Position numbers and translations under genes: made by a program | The notes under the pieces: model-generated | Seen by the model: the letters and a program-made list of their open reading frames with translations, nothing else | What the model was told of the DNA's origin: nothing | The model's database searches: none | From: JABCPE02 sp963530295 | Lineage (GTDB): Bacteria > Bacteroidota > Bacteroidia > Flavobacteriales > Weeksellaceae | Length of the DNA stretch: 10,916 nucleotides | NCBI GenBank assembly: GCA_963530295.1 | Contig: CAUSCF010000037.1 | Span: 1 to 10,916 of the forward strand | Reading direction: 5' to 3' | Shown here: positions 1 to 5,856 of the stretch, in pieces | How the letters are laid out: the number at the start of each line of letters is the position of its first letter | How positions within the stretch are numbered: position 1 is the stretch's first letter

Positions 1-37
1 CTCTTTTTTTATCGTTTGATAGAAAAAGAGGTTTTTT
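1..37 (+). terminator. Rho-independent terminator of a gene left of the window
   Basis: Bases 1-13 pair with 18-30 (13 bp including one G-T wobble) around a GTTT loop, and a run of six T follows at 32-37. This is a textbook intrinsic terminator reading rightwards. Its gene lies outside the window, and the stem may begin before base 1. Confidence 0.75.
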
Positions 38-126
38 CGTTTTTGATGGTTTTGGTTTTAAATTTTCATTGAATACTTGTTAAGAGATTTTTTGGTGAAA
101 AAATAGACTTAAAATGAATAAAATTT

Positions 127-134
127 TAATTTTG
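127..134 (+). promoter_or_regulatory. Candidate -7 box upstream of the small lipoprotein gene
   Basis: TAATTTTG matches the Bacteroidota -7 consensus TAnnTTTG exactly. No TTG sits at the expected -33 distance. Transcription would begin near base 140 and leave a leader of about 80 bases. The rest of 38-221 is AT-rich and shows no gene; a weak all-A/T hairpin at 87-104 is probably chance. Confidence 0.4.
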
Positions 135-221
135 TAAGAAAACGAAAAGAAATTATAAGTGAGAGATAAATAGTCTTAGGAAAAGGGAAAATTTATTTGT
201 AATTCCAAATCGAATTTGAAT

Positions 222-716
222 ATGAAAAAATTAGCATTATTATTTGTTGTGGTTTTATTGTGTAACTCTTGTTTTTTGATACAACAAGGGCATATAGTAG
301 ACGGAATGTGCAGACCGAAGAATCCTAAGTTTAAATTACTAAAAACATCCTTTAAAGAAACGGATAAATTGACTTATAACAGAGTTTGTATTAACCAATA
401 TTTGGTGGGGTTTGGTATAGGTTTTTACCCTGATGGGAGATTGATGTATTTCTATTCTAAAGATGGATACGCGCTGAAAGAGTCCGATGTTGAAAATAAA
501 AAATGGGAAAACGCAAGGAACATCGGCTATTGGAGGACAGAGGGGAATAAGATAAAAATAGAGTATTTTGTATGTTCCCAGCAAGGAACTTATTTTAGAG
601 AACAGGGAGAAATAAAAGGTGATAGTATAGTTTTTTATCAGACATTATTTTCTCCTATTAAGGGAAAGGTTGTTCGTGAGACATATTATGTTTTGTCTGA
701 TATGTCATTTGAGTGA
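222..716 (+). CDS. Small lipoprotein of unknown function
   Basis: 164 residues starting at the ATG at 222; a TTG six bases upstream is in frame but less likely. The N-terminus (MKKLALLF, then a hydrophobic run and CNSC) is a lipoprotein signal peptide with the lipidated cysteine at residue 17. No acidic export signal follows the cysteine, so a periplasm-facing anchor is more likely than surface display (inference). The mature part has alternating polar and hydrophobic stretches with the patterns YPDGRLMYFY, IGYWRTEGNKIKIEYF and GEIKGDSIVF. These resemble the beta-strand rhythm of small lipocalin-like lipoproteins, but I recognise no named family. Cysteines at 30, 56 and 118 could allow a disulfide. 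It is a single-gene unit between a terminator and the tsaE promoter. Confidence 0.7.
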   Translation: MKKLALLFVVVLLCNSCFLIQQGHIVDGMCRPKNPKFKLLKTSFKETDKLTYNRVCINQYLVGFGIGFYPDGRLMYFYSKDGYALKESDVENKKWENARNIGYWRTEGNKIKIEYFVCSQQGTYFREQGEIKGDSIVFYQTLFSPIKGKVVRETYYVLSDMSFE

Positions 717-809
717 ATATGTAGTGACTATTATAAAGCGTTGCTTGATTTGAGAAGATAAATTTAAAATCTAGCCTAAATTTTATTCGATTCTTGATAG
801 AAAAATATT

Positions 810-817
810 TATCTTTG
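810..817 (+). promoter_or_regulatory. Candidate -7 box for tsaE-ald
   Basis: TATCTTTG is an exact TAnnTTTG match ending 17 bases before the tsaE ATG. It implies a leader of about a dozen bases. The nearest TTG (794-796) is only 13 bases upstream, which is shorter than usual. No clear terminator separates it from the preceding lipoprotein gene. Confidence 0.5.
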
Positions 818-834
818 AAAATAAGTTTTATGTA

Positions 835-1254
835 ATGGATTTTGAGATTGATAATTTGGATGGCTGGAAAGAAGTTATAAAAAGCATTCTTCCACAATTG
901 AAGCACAATATTTTGCTGTTAAAAGGTAATTTGGGCGCAGGGAAAACCACTTTTACCAAATACCTTTTGGAGGAAATGGGTAGTGCAGATGGTGTGGATT
1001 CTCCCACTTATTCCATTGTGAATGAATACAATACTCCAAGAGGAAAGGTTTTTCACTTTGACCTTTATAGAATGAAAAGCGTGGAAGAAATCCAAGACAT
1101 TGGGATAGAGGAGTATATAGACAACGGATTTTTGTCCATTATAGAGTGGCCAGAGATTTATGAAGAGGAACTCTACGATATCCCATACCACGAGATGAAA
1201 ATAGAAAATACAGGAAGTACAAGGAAGATTTCTTTTTCATCAAAAAATGATTGA
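835..1254 (+). CDS. tsaE: tRNA threonylcarbamoyladenosine biosynthesis ATPase TsaE
   Basis: 139 residues, close to the usual length for the family. TsaE is the P-loop ATPase that works with TsaB and TsaD to install N6-threonylcarbamoyladenosine at position 37 of ANN-decoding tRNAs in the cytoplasm. Visible motifs: Walker A GNLGAGKTT at 31-39, the switch segment SPTYSIVNEY at 56-65, HFDLYR at 74-79 and IEWPE at 103-107, all family hallmarks in the right order. The start at 835 places the P-loop where expected, and only a short leader separates it from the promoter box. The ald gene follows after 28 bases with no terminator, so the two are probably co-transcribed. No sign of truncation. Confidence 0.95.
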   Translation: MDFEIDNLDGWKEVIKSILPQLKHNILLLKGNLGAGKTTFTKYLLEEMGSADGVDSPTYSIVNEYNTPRGKVFHFDLYRMKSVEEIQDIGIEEYIDNGFLSIIEWPEIYEEELYDIPYHEMKIENTGSTRKISFSSKND

Positions 1255-1282
1255 CAGCAATAAATAGTTTTAAAAATATCCC

Positions 1283-2470
1283 ATGAACAGTAATGTTTTT
1301 ACTCCTTTTACCGAGAAAGAATTGGTACCACAAGAGGAAAGGCTGGAAGTGATAAAGAAAGGCGGAATCATGACCATAGGCGTTCCGAAAGAGTCTTCTC
1401 TGAATGAGAATAGAGTGCCGATAACTCCCGATGCTGTACAGGTTTTGACGCAATATGGGTATAAACTCATGATAGAGTCTGATGCGGGTAAAAAGGCGTT
1501 TTTCAGTGATTTGGAGTATTCTGAAGCAGGAGCTTTTATCGTGGATAAAGTTAAGGCTTTTGAGCAGGATTTGGTGCTGAAAGTAAGTGCGCCTTCTTTG
1601 GAGGAAATAGAATTATTGAAACCTAATTCATATATAATCAGTGCATTACAGATTAACCTTAGAGAAAAAGAGTATTTTAAGAAACTTTCTGAAAAGAAAA
1701 TCAATGCCATAGCCTACGAGTTCATAGAAGATGAAAATAAAGAGCAGATGCTGGTAAAGCTGATAGGCGAGATAGCAGGCGGAATGTCAGTGCTTTGCGC
1801 ATCGGAGATGCTTGCCGTTTCAAAAGGGCTTATGCTGGGCGGAATTACAGGAGTGCGCCCTGTGGAAGTGGTGGTTTTGGGAGCGGATATCGTGGGAGAA
1901 TATGCGGTGAGAGCAGCGATAGGGCTGGGTGCCACGGTGAGGGTTTTTGATAATTCTCTATCCAAACTTAGAAATATCCAAAATTCTATAGGCAGCCGAA
2001 TTTCCACCTCGATGATAGACCCAAAGGAACTGACCAAAAGCCTCCGAAGAGCCGATGTACTGATAGGAGCCATTCCGAGAATAAATATGCCGCCTATCGT
2101 GACAGAAAAAATGGTAACGCTGATGAAACAGGGAAGCGTCATCGTAGATTTAACCATAGATACAGGGAAATGTGTGGAAACTACGGAAGTTACTGATTTT
2201 GAGAAGCCTTATGTGGAGAAGCACGGAATCTTGCATTCTGGACTACCGAATTTGACTTCCAAAATTCCAAGAACCACCAGCAAAGCCATTAGTAATTTCT
2301 TTTTGAGCTATCTTCTGAAAATCAATGAAGAAGGTGGTTTAGAAAATGTATTAAAATTAGGAAATGACTGCAGACAAGGATTTTATATGTACAAAGGCCG
2401 CCATACCAAACAGCTGGTTTGTGATAAATTTGGGCTTAAATTTAATGATATCAATCTACTCTTGTTATAA
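1283..2470 (+). CDS. ald: Alanine dehydrogenase family protein (divergent active site)
   Basis: 395 residues of the alanine dehydrogenase / transhydrogenase alpha family (NAD-dependent interconversion of alanine with pyruvate and ammonia). The core begins at TIGVPKESSLNENRVPITP (31-49), preceded by about 29 extra residues. An internal ATG at 1370 would give the classical length, but I keep 1283 because it follows tsaE closely. By-eye comparison with Mycobacterium and Bacillus Ald (from memory): the substrate-binding Arg (44) and Lys (100) and the active-site Asp (293, in TIDTG) are retained. The position of the catalytic His is Gln (123, in SALQINL), and the nucleotide loop reads GADIVG (200-205) with Asp where the middle Gly is normal. 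The loop after IGAI (261-264) is also short. The family assignment is firm; the enzymatic activity is not. Confidence 0.85.
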   Translation: MNSNVFTPFTEKELVPQEERLEVIKKGGIMTIGVPKESSLNENRVPITPDAVQVLTQYGYKLMIESDAGKKAFFSDLEYSEAGAFIVDKVKAFEQDLVLKVSAPSLEEIELLKPNSYIISALQINLREKEYFKKLSEKKINAIAYEFIEDENKEQMLVKLIGEIAGGMSVLCASEMLAVSKGLMLGGITGVRPVEVVVLGADIVGEYAVRAAIGLGATVRVFDNSLSKLRNIQNSIGSRISTSMIDPKELTKSLRRADVLIGAIPRINMPPIVTEKMVTLMKQGSVIVDLTIDTGKCVETTEVTDFEKPYVEKHGILHSGLPNLTSKIPRTTSKAISNFFLSYLLKINEEGGLENVLKLGNDCRQGFYMYKGRHTKQLVCDKFGLKFNDINLLLL

Positions 2471-2474
2471 AATA

Positions 2475-2502
2475 AAAATCGGTCTTTTTGGAGACCGATT
2501 TT
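2475..2502. terminator. Bidirectional terminator between ald and frr
   Basis: AAAATCGGTCT (2475-2485) pairs perfectly over 11 bp with AGACCGATTTT (2492-2502) around a six-base loop. The A run on one side and T run on the other let it act in both directions, as expected between the converging tsaE-ald and pyrH-frr units. It lies 4 bases past the ald stop and 3 bases past the frr stop. Confidence 0.85.
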
Positions 2503-2505
2503 GCA

Positions 2506-3060
2506 TTATATTTTCATAATGTCCGCTTCTTTTACTTTCAAGTGTTCATCAGAACTTTTGACATATTTATCAGTCAATTCCTGAATTTTACTTTCCGTAT
2601 CTTTGATAACATCCTCTGAAACTCCTTCTAATTTTTTAAGGTCTTTCATCGCTTCTTGTCTTGCGTTACGGATAGTTACTTTTGTCTGTTCAGCTTCTGC
2701 TTTGGCTTGTTTTGCTAATTCTTTTCTTCTTTCTTCCGTTAGAGGCGGTACATTTAGAATGATATTTTCGCCGTTATTAGAAGGCGCAAAACCAAGGTTA
2801 GAAACGATAATTGCTTTTTCTATCGCTCCTATGGCGTTTTTATCCCAAGGCTGGATAGAGATGGTCATGGCATCAGGAATAGAGACATTGGCAACCTGCG
2901 AAAGCGGTGTCATCGCTCCGTAATATTCTACCATTACATCTTGTACCATAGCTGTAGAAGCTCTTCCAGCTCTGATTTTTTGGAAAGCGTGATCCAAATG
3001 TTTTATCGCTGCATCCATTTCTTGTTTAGCAGATGCTATGATAAGTTCTAATTCTTCCAT
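2506..3060 (-). CDS. frr: Ribosome recycling factor
   Basis: 184 residues from the ATG complementary to 3058-3060, the typical RRF length. An in-frame ATG at 3090 would add ten residues directly after the pyrH stop, but RRFs start close to the first helix (EELELIIASAKQEMDAAI), so the shorter start is preferred. RRF, with EF-G, splits post-termination ribosomes. Seen: the long N-terminal helix with HLDHAFQKIRAGRAS (21-35) and VEYYGAMTPLSQVANVS (44-60), the beta domain with QPWDK (70-74), and the C-terminal helix with NVPPLTEERRKELAK (103-117) and VTIRNARQEA (128-137). These match the conserved RRF pattern along the whole length. It lies 30 bases downstream of pyrH on the same strand, the common bacterial pyrH-frr operon. 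Confidence 0.97.
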   Translation of the reverse strand: MEELELIIASAKQEMDAAIKHLDHAFQKIRAGRASTAMVQDVMVEYYGAMTPLSQVANVSIPDAMTISIQPWDKNAIGAIEKAIIVSNLGFAPSNNGENIILNVPPLTEERRKELAKQAKAEAEQTKVTIRNARQEAMKDLKKLEGVSEDVIKDTESKIQELTDKYVKSSDEHLKVKEADIMKI

Positions 3061-3090
3061 TGTATATTGAAAATTTGATAAATTACACAT

Positions 3091-3795
3091 TTAGTTTACG
3101 ATAGTTCCTATATCTTCTCCTTCTACTATTTTTAGGAGATTATTCTCTTTATTCATATCAAAGACAATGATAGGGAGATTGTTCTCTTGACTTAGAGTAA
3201 AAGCCGTCATATCCATTACTTTAAGGTTTTTCTCAATAACTTCATTGAATGATAAGCTATTGAATTTCATAGCATTGTCGTTTTTCTCTGGGTCGCTGTC
3301 ATAGATACCATCTACACGGGTTCCTTTCAGAATCACATCAGCGCCTATTTCTATGGCTCTGAGTGTAGCCGCTGTATCCGTAGTGAAATAAGGGTTTCCT
3401 GTTCCTGCTCCGAAGATGACAACTCTTCCTTTTTCCAAGTGTCTTACGGCTCTTCTTTTGATGAAAGGCTCTGCTATTTTGTCCATTTCTATGGCTGTCT
3501 GGAGTCTGGTTTTCAGACCGATGTCCTCCAAAGCGCCTTGTAGAGCCATTCCATTGATTATCGTAGCGAGCATTCCCATGTAGTCGCCCTGAACTCTATC
3601 CATTCCCTTAGCCGCTCCAGAAACTCCTCGGAAGATGTTTCCGCCACCGATTACTATGGCAACTTCGCAGCCTTTGTCCACTACTTTTTTGATTTCTTGG
3701 GAATATTCATTAAGCTTCTCAGTATCAATACCGTATTGTTTGTCTCCCATAAGGGCTTCTCCGCTTAATTTTAGTAGAATTCGTTTGTATTTCAT
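3091..3795 (-). CDS. pyrH: UMP kinase (uridylate kinase)
   Basis: 234 residues, normal for bacterial hexameric UMP kinases of the amino-acid-kinase fold. It phosphorylates UMP to UDP with ATP in pyrimidine nucleotide synthesis. Motifs in order: LLKLSGEALMG (7-17), IGGGNIFRG (49-57), GDYMGMLATIING (70-82), GAGTGNPYFTTDTAA (129-143) and KGTRVDGIYDSDP (157-169), which covers the ATP site, the UMP site and the family signature. The ATG complementary to 3793-3795 is the natural start, two residues before the first core strand. It is first in an operon with frr and divergent from cmk, so two nucleoside monophosphate kinases share one 141-base control region. Confidence 0.97.
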   Translation of the reverse strand: MKYKRILLKLSGEALMGDKQYGIDTEKLNEYSQEIKKVVDKGCEVAIVIGGGNIFRGVSGAAKGMDRVQGDYMGMLATIINGMALQGALEDIGLKTRLQTAIEMDKIAEPFIKRRAVRHLEKGRVVIFGAGTGNPYFTTDTAATLRAIEIGADVILKGTRVDGIYDSDPEKNDNAMKFNSLSFNEVIEKNLKVMDMTAFTLSQENNLPIIVFDMNKENNLLKIVEGEDIGTIVN

Positions 3796-3862
3796 TGTTT
3801 TATAATGTTTTATTTTTTGTGGTTGATAAAGATTCAGTCTTTAAAACATCCAAAAATTCATG

Positions 3863-3870
3863 CAAATATA
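3863..3870 (-). promoter_or_regulatory. Candidate -7 box for pyrH-frr
   Basis: Read on the minus strand this is TATATTTG, an exact TAnnTTTG match about 68 bases upstream of the pyrH ATG. I found no good TTG at the -33 distance. It lies back to back with the cmk promoter. Confidence 0.45.
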
Positions 3871-3900
3871 AACAAATCAGAAAGAAAATAATAGAATATT

Positions 3901-3931
3901 TTGGATTATGAGATAATAAAATTTAATTTTG
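3901..3931 (+). promoter_or_regulatory. cmk promoter, apparently giving a leaderless mRNA
   Basis: TTG (3901-3903), a 20-base spacer and TAATTTTG (3924-3931) match both Bacteroidota promoter elements. Only five bases separate the -7 box from the cmk ATG at 3937, so transcription should begin at or within a few bases of the start codon. Confidence 0.6.
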
Positions 3932-3936
3932 GCTTT

Positions 3937-4614
3937 ATGAATAAGAAAGGTTTGGTTATAGCCATTGATGGATTTTCATCCACAGGAAAAAGTTCTATTT
4001 CTAAAGTAGTAGCAGATACTCTAGGACTTATCCATATCGATACAGGTGCTATGTATAGGGCGATTACGCTTTTTGGGCTGAGAAATTTCAAGAACGAAAA
4101 ACAAGAGATAGATTTGTCTAAACTGCTTCAGAATTTGAATGAAATTTCATTAGAATTTAGAGAAAATAGCGGAAAATTAGAAATTTATCTAAATGGAGAA
4201 AATGTAAGTAAGGAAATCCGCACCACGGAAGTCTCTGATAATGTTAGTTTTATAGCAAAACAACCCGAAGTAAGGGAGCGTTTGGTAGTTTTACAAAGGG
4301 ATATTGCAGAAAAACAAGGCGTGATTATGGATGGCAGGGACATAGGAACAGTGGTTCTGCCCAATGCTGACTATAAATTTTTCCTTACTGCAAGTGCCGA
4401 TGAGCGCGCAAGGAGAAGATTTTTGGAGCTGCAAAGCCTTGGTATAGAGACTACTGTAGAAGAAGTAAAACAAAATCTGATAGAAAGAGACCGAATAGAC
4501 AGCGAAAGAGAAATTTCTCCACTGAAACAGGCTGAGGATGCGATACTTATAGATAATACAAACCTAAATAAAGAAGAAACCATAGATTTGATTTTATCAT
4601 ACATTAAGAAATAA
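3937..4614 (+). CDS. cmk: Cytidylate kinase ((d)CMP kinase)
   Basis: 225 residues from the ATG at 3937. An in-frame TTG at 3901 is better explained as the -33 promoter element. The enzyme converts CMP and dCMP to their diphosphates. Motifs: P-loop GFSSTGKSS (12-20; the family usually has GPSGSGKG or similar, so this is a mild variant), HIDTGAMYRA (33-42), VIMDGRDIGTVVLPNADYKF (129-148) and the lid and CMP-binding segment ERDRIDSEREISPLKQAEDA (183-202) carrying the conserved RD, D..R and PL..A.DA pattern. Length and motif order match the type 1 cytidylate kinase family. It is divergent from pyrH and followed by a 105-base gap with its own downstream promoter. Confidence 0.96.
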   Translation: MNKKGLVIAIDGFSSTGKSSISKVVADTLGLIHIDTGAMYRAITLFGLRNFKNEKQEIDLSKLLQNLNEISLEFRENSGKLEIYLNGENVSKEIRTTEVSDNVSFIAKQPEVRERLVVLQRDIAEKQGVIMDGRDIGTVVLPNADYKFFLTASADERARRRFLELQSLGIETTVEEVKQNLIERDRIDSEREISPLKQAEDAILIDNTNLNKEETIDLILSYIKK

Positions 4615-4628
4615 TTAACAGAAAATAA

Positions 4629-4659
4629 TTGTTTGTTTGGTATATTTATTGTATCTTTA
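4629..4659 (+). promoter_or_regulatory. Candidate promoter for the YtxH / holin-like cluster
   Basis: TTG (4629-4631), a 20-base spacer and TATCTTTA (4652-4659) match TTG-N17-23-TAnnTTTG with one mismatch at the last base. Transcription would begin near 4665, giving a leader of about 55 bases. Confidence 0.45.
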
Positions 4660-4666
4660 CCTAAGT

Positions 4667-4683
4667 AATAGCAAAGGGCTATT
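4667..4683 (+). other. Small hairpin at the 5' end of the YtxH leader
   Basis: AATAGC (4667-4672) pairs with GCTATT (4678-4683) around AAAGG. It would sit almost exactly at the predicted 5' end of the mRNA, where such stems often protect a transcript from decay. Function is inferred only from position. Confidence 0.3.
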
Positions 4684-4719
4684 CAGAGATAAATATTAAC
4701 ATTTAAAAAATTTACTAAA

Positions 4720-5004
4720 ATGTCAAGAGAAAGAAATTCAGGTATTGTGCTAGGTATATTAGCAGGTGCAGCAATAGGTTCATTACTAGGTGTATTATTT
4801 GCTCCAGAAAAAGGAGTAGAAACTAGAAGAAAATTAAGAAGAAAAGCTGAAGATTTGAGAGATGAGGCTTTGGATCATTATGAACACCTTAGAGATGAGG
4901 CTCTAGAGCGCTATGAGAACATTTCTGGAAAAGTAAAACAAGGAGCAGAGAAAGTAGTAGCTGATGTGAAAGAAAGCTATGAAAACTATAAAAAAAATAG
5001 TTAG
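4720..5004 (+). CDS. YtxH domain-containing membrane protein
   Basis: 94 residues. A short polar N-terminus leads into one glycine-rich membrane helix (about 9-28, GIVLGILAGAAIGSLLGVLF), then APEKGVETRRKLRRKAEDL, the classic junction of the YtxH family, and a long charged amphipathic helix. Residues 46-56 and 57-67 are an 11-residue tandem repeat (LRDEAL-x-x-YE-x), encoded by 4855-4887 and 4888-4920. Such 11-mers suit a right-handed coiled coil or a helix lying on a membrane. YtxH proteins are linked to general and envelope stress in several bacteria, but their molecular role is not established. It heads a cluster with a DUF1469-like and a coiled-coil membrane protein, reminiscent of the enterobacterial yqjD-yqjE arrangement. 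Confidence 0.85.
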   Translation: MSRERNSGIVLGILAGAAIGSLLGVLFAPEKGVETRRKLRRKAEDLRDEALDHYEHLRDEALERYENISGKVKQGAEKVVADVKESYENYKKNS

Positions 5005-5044
5005 TCTCCAAAAGACACAGGAATTTAATAGTAAGATGATTTAA

Positions 5045-5072
5045 AAGAGGGGATTTATAAAAGTCCCCTTTT
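5045..5072 (+). terminator. Weak terminator or attenuator after the YtxH gene
   Basis: AAGAGGGGA (5045-5053) pairs with TCCCCTTTT (5064-5072), 9 bp with one wobble and a ten-base loop. It is followed only by AGTTTTC, so the U tract is poor. It probably stops part of the transcription before the two downstream genes, leaving the YtxH message more abundant (inference). Confidence 0.5.
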
Positions 5073-5094
5073 AGTTTTCAAAAGAGAAAGGAAA

Positions 5095-5409
5095 ATGATA
5101 GGCTTGTTTAAAAATTATATAGAAAAAAGAATCAGTCTCTTAAAACTGGAAACGACAGAAACTTCTGTCAAAGTGCTTAGTATGGCGGTGTATATCCTGC
5201 TTTTGGTCACTTTGGGAATTTGTTTTTTTGCGTTTTTCTGTTTGGGGATGGGGCTTGTGATTGGTAATTTGCTGGGAAATTATGCTTATGGGATGCTTAT
5301 CATGGCGAGCATATTTTTGGTAGGTTTGTTGGTGGTTTTTTCTCAGAAGAAAAATATCATAGAAAATATGAAAGAGCGTTTGGTGAACATTATTTACAAT
5401 GAAGAATAA
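5095..5409 (+). CDS. Phage-holin-like (DUF1469/YqjE-type) membrane protein
   Basis: 104 residues: an amphipathic N-terminal helix (FKNYIEKRISLLKLETTE), two membrane helices (about 30-55 and 63-83) and a short charged tail. This layout fits the family often labelled 'phage holin family protein' (Phage_holin_3_6, which includes E. coli YqjE). Despite the label nothing nearby is phage-derived, and chromosomal members are regarded as housekeeping or stress membrane proteins of unknown role. An AAAGGA lies two bases before the ATG, a rare purine-rich site for this phylum but too close for a good Shine-Dalgarno. The next gene starts at or inside its stop region, so the two are translationally coupled. 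Confidence 0.75.
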   Translation: MIGLFKNYIEKRISLLKLETTETSVKVLSMAVYILLLVTLGICFFAFFCLGMGLVIGNLLGNYAYGMLIMASIFLVGLLVVFSQKKNIIENMKERLVNIIYNEE

Positions 5410-5812
5410 GATGGGAAAAATAAAGAATTTTCAAGATTTAAAAAATCAAAAAGAAGAACTCAAAACAGAAATCAAAGAAATAGAATCTGTGCTGAGTTTT
5501 GAAAATCCGAGAAAAACCTTAGGGGTGATTACTAATGGAGTTACAGAGAAATATTTAGGCAGAATGATGGATTCTGGATTAGTTCAAAATGCTTCTTTTT
5601 TGGCGAAGAAATTTTTGCTTCCCTCTTTGGAGGCAGGTTCTGCTAAACTACTTACCAATGCACTCTTAAAAAGGGTAAGACCTTCCATGAAAAAGACATT
5701 GATAGGACTAGGGGTAGCTGTCCTGACTCCTATCATCATTATGCAGATTAAAAAAAGATTGGATAATTTCCAGCAGAGAGAAACAGCAAAAAGTTTAAGC
5801 AAATTGATATAA
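5399..5812 (+). CDS. Uncharacterised coiled-coil and single-helix membrane protein
   Basis: 137 residues if the ATG at 5399 is used (11-base overlap with the preceding gene) or 133 from the ATG at 5411, one base after the preceding stop; the sequence does not decide between them. The N-terminus (about 8-32, rich in Lys and Glu with a heptad-like rhythm) should be a coiled coil. A central region (33-95) has no obvious motif. A single hydrophobic helix at about 100-116 (LIGLGVAVLTPIIIMQI) is followed by a basic tail. I do not recognise a family. Its tight coupling to the DUF1469-like gene suggests the two proteins act together at the inner membrane, in the position of yqjK in the enterobacterial cluster, but no homology to YqjK is claimed. 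Confidence 0.7.
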   Translation: MKNKMGKIKNFQDLKNQKEELKTEIKEIESVLSFENPRKTLGVITNGVTEKYLGRMMDSGLVQNASFLAKKFLLPSLEAGSAKLLTNALLKRVRPSMKKTLIGLGVAVLTPIIIMQIKKRLDNFQQRETAKSLSKLI

Positions 5813-5815
5813 AAT

Positions 5816-5856
5816 AAAAACTTCTCCTTTTAAAGAGAAGTTTTTTTTTTTTTTTT
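5816..5856. terminator. Bidirectional terminator with a 16-T run
   Basis: AAAAACTTCTC (5816-5826) pairs with GAGAAGTTTTT (5835-5845) around an eight-base loop. The rightward U tract is an uninterrupted run of 16 T (5841-5856). The other arm gives GTTTTTATTTT leftwards, so it can also end the minus-strand gene, whose stop codon (complement of 5855-5857) touches the T run. Confidence 0.88.

Noticed and set aside
87..104. Perfect short inverted repeat ATTTTTT/AAAAAAT near the left edge
   Set aside because: It consists only of A-T pairs, has no T run of its own and is expected by chance in such AT-rich DNA.
1270..2157. Two long open frames on the minus strand (1270-1710 and 1714-2157) lying end to end
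   Set aside because: They lie almost wholly inside ald, have low-complexity Ser/Thr/Leu-rich translations with no motif, and no start context or promoter. They are antisense shadows of ald codon usage.
3061..3090. Ten-residue N-terminal extension of ribosome recycling factor from the ATG at 3090
   Set aside because: It would give 194 residues against the usual 184-185, and the extra residues do not resemble RRF. The ATG at 3060 fits better.
3901..3936. TTG at 3901 as the cmk start codon
   Set aside because: It would place the -7 promoter box inside the gene and add residues the family lacks. The TTG sits exactly where the -33 element should be.
4615..4719. Possible small RNA or tRNA between cmk and the YtxH gene
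   Set aside because: Only a 6-bp hairpin and a promoter-like pair of boxes are present. There is no cloverleaf, CCA end or terminator.
4855..4920. 33-base direct repeat as a possible CRISPR or mobile-element signature
   Set aside because: Two in-frame copies inside a coding region, without spacers or flanking inverted repeats, are better explained as a protein-level repeat.
5095..5409. Holin-like protein as evidence of a prophage or lysis cassette
   Set aside because: No endolysin, structural, integrase or attachment-site sequence is nearby. The family is widespread on chromosomes, and the neighbours are YtxH-type and housekeeping genes.
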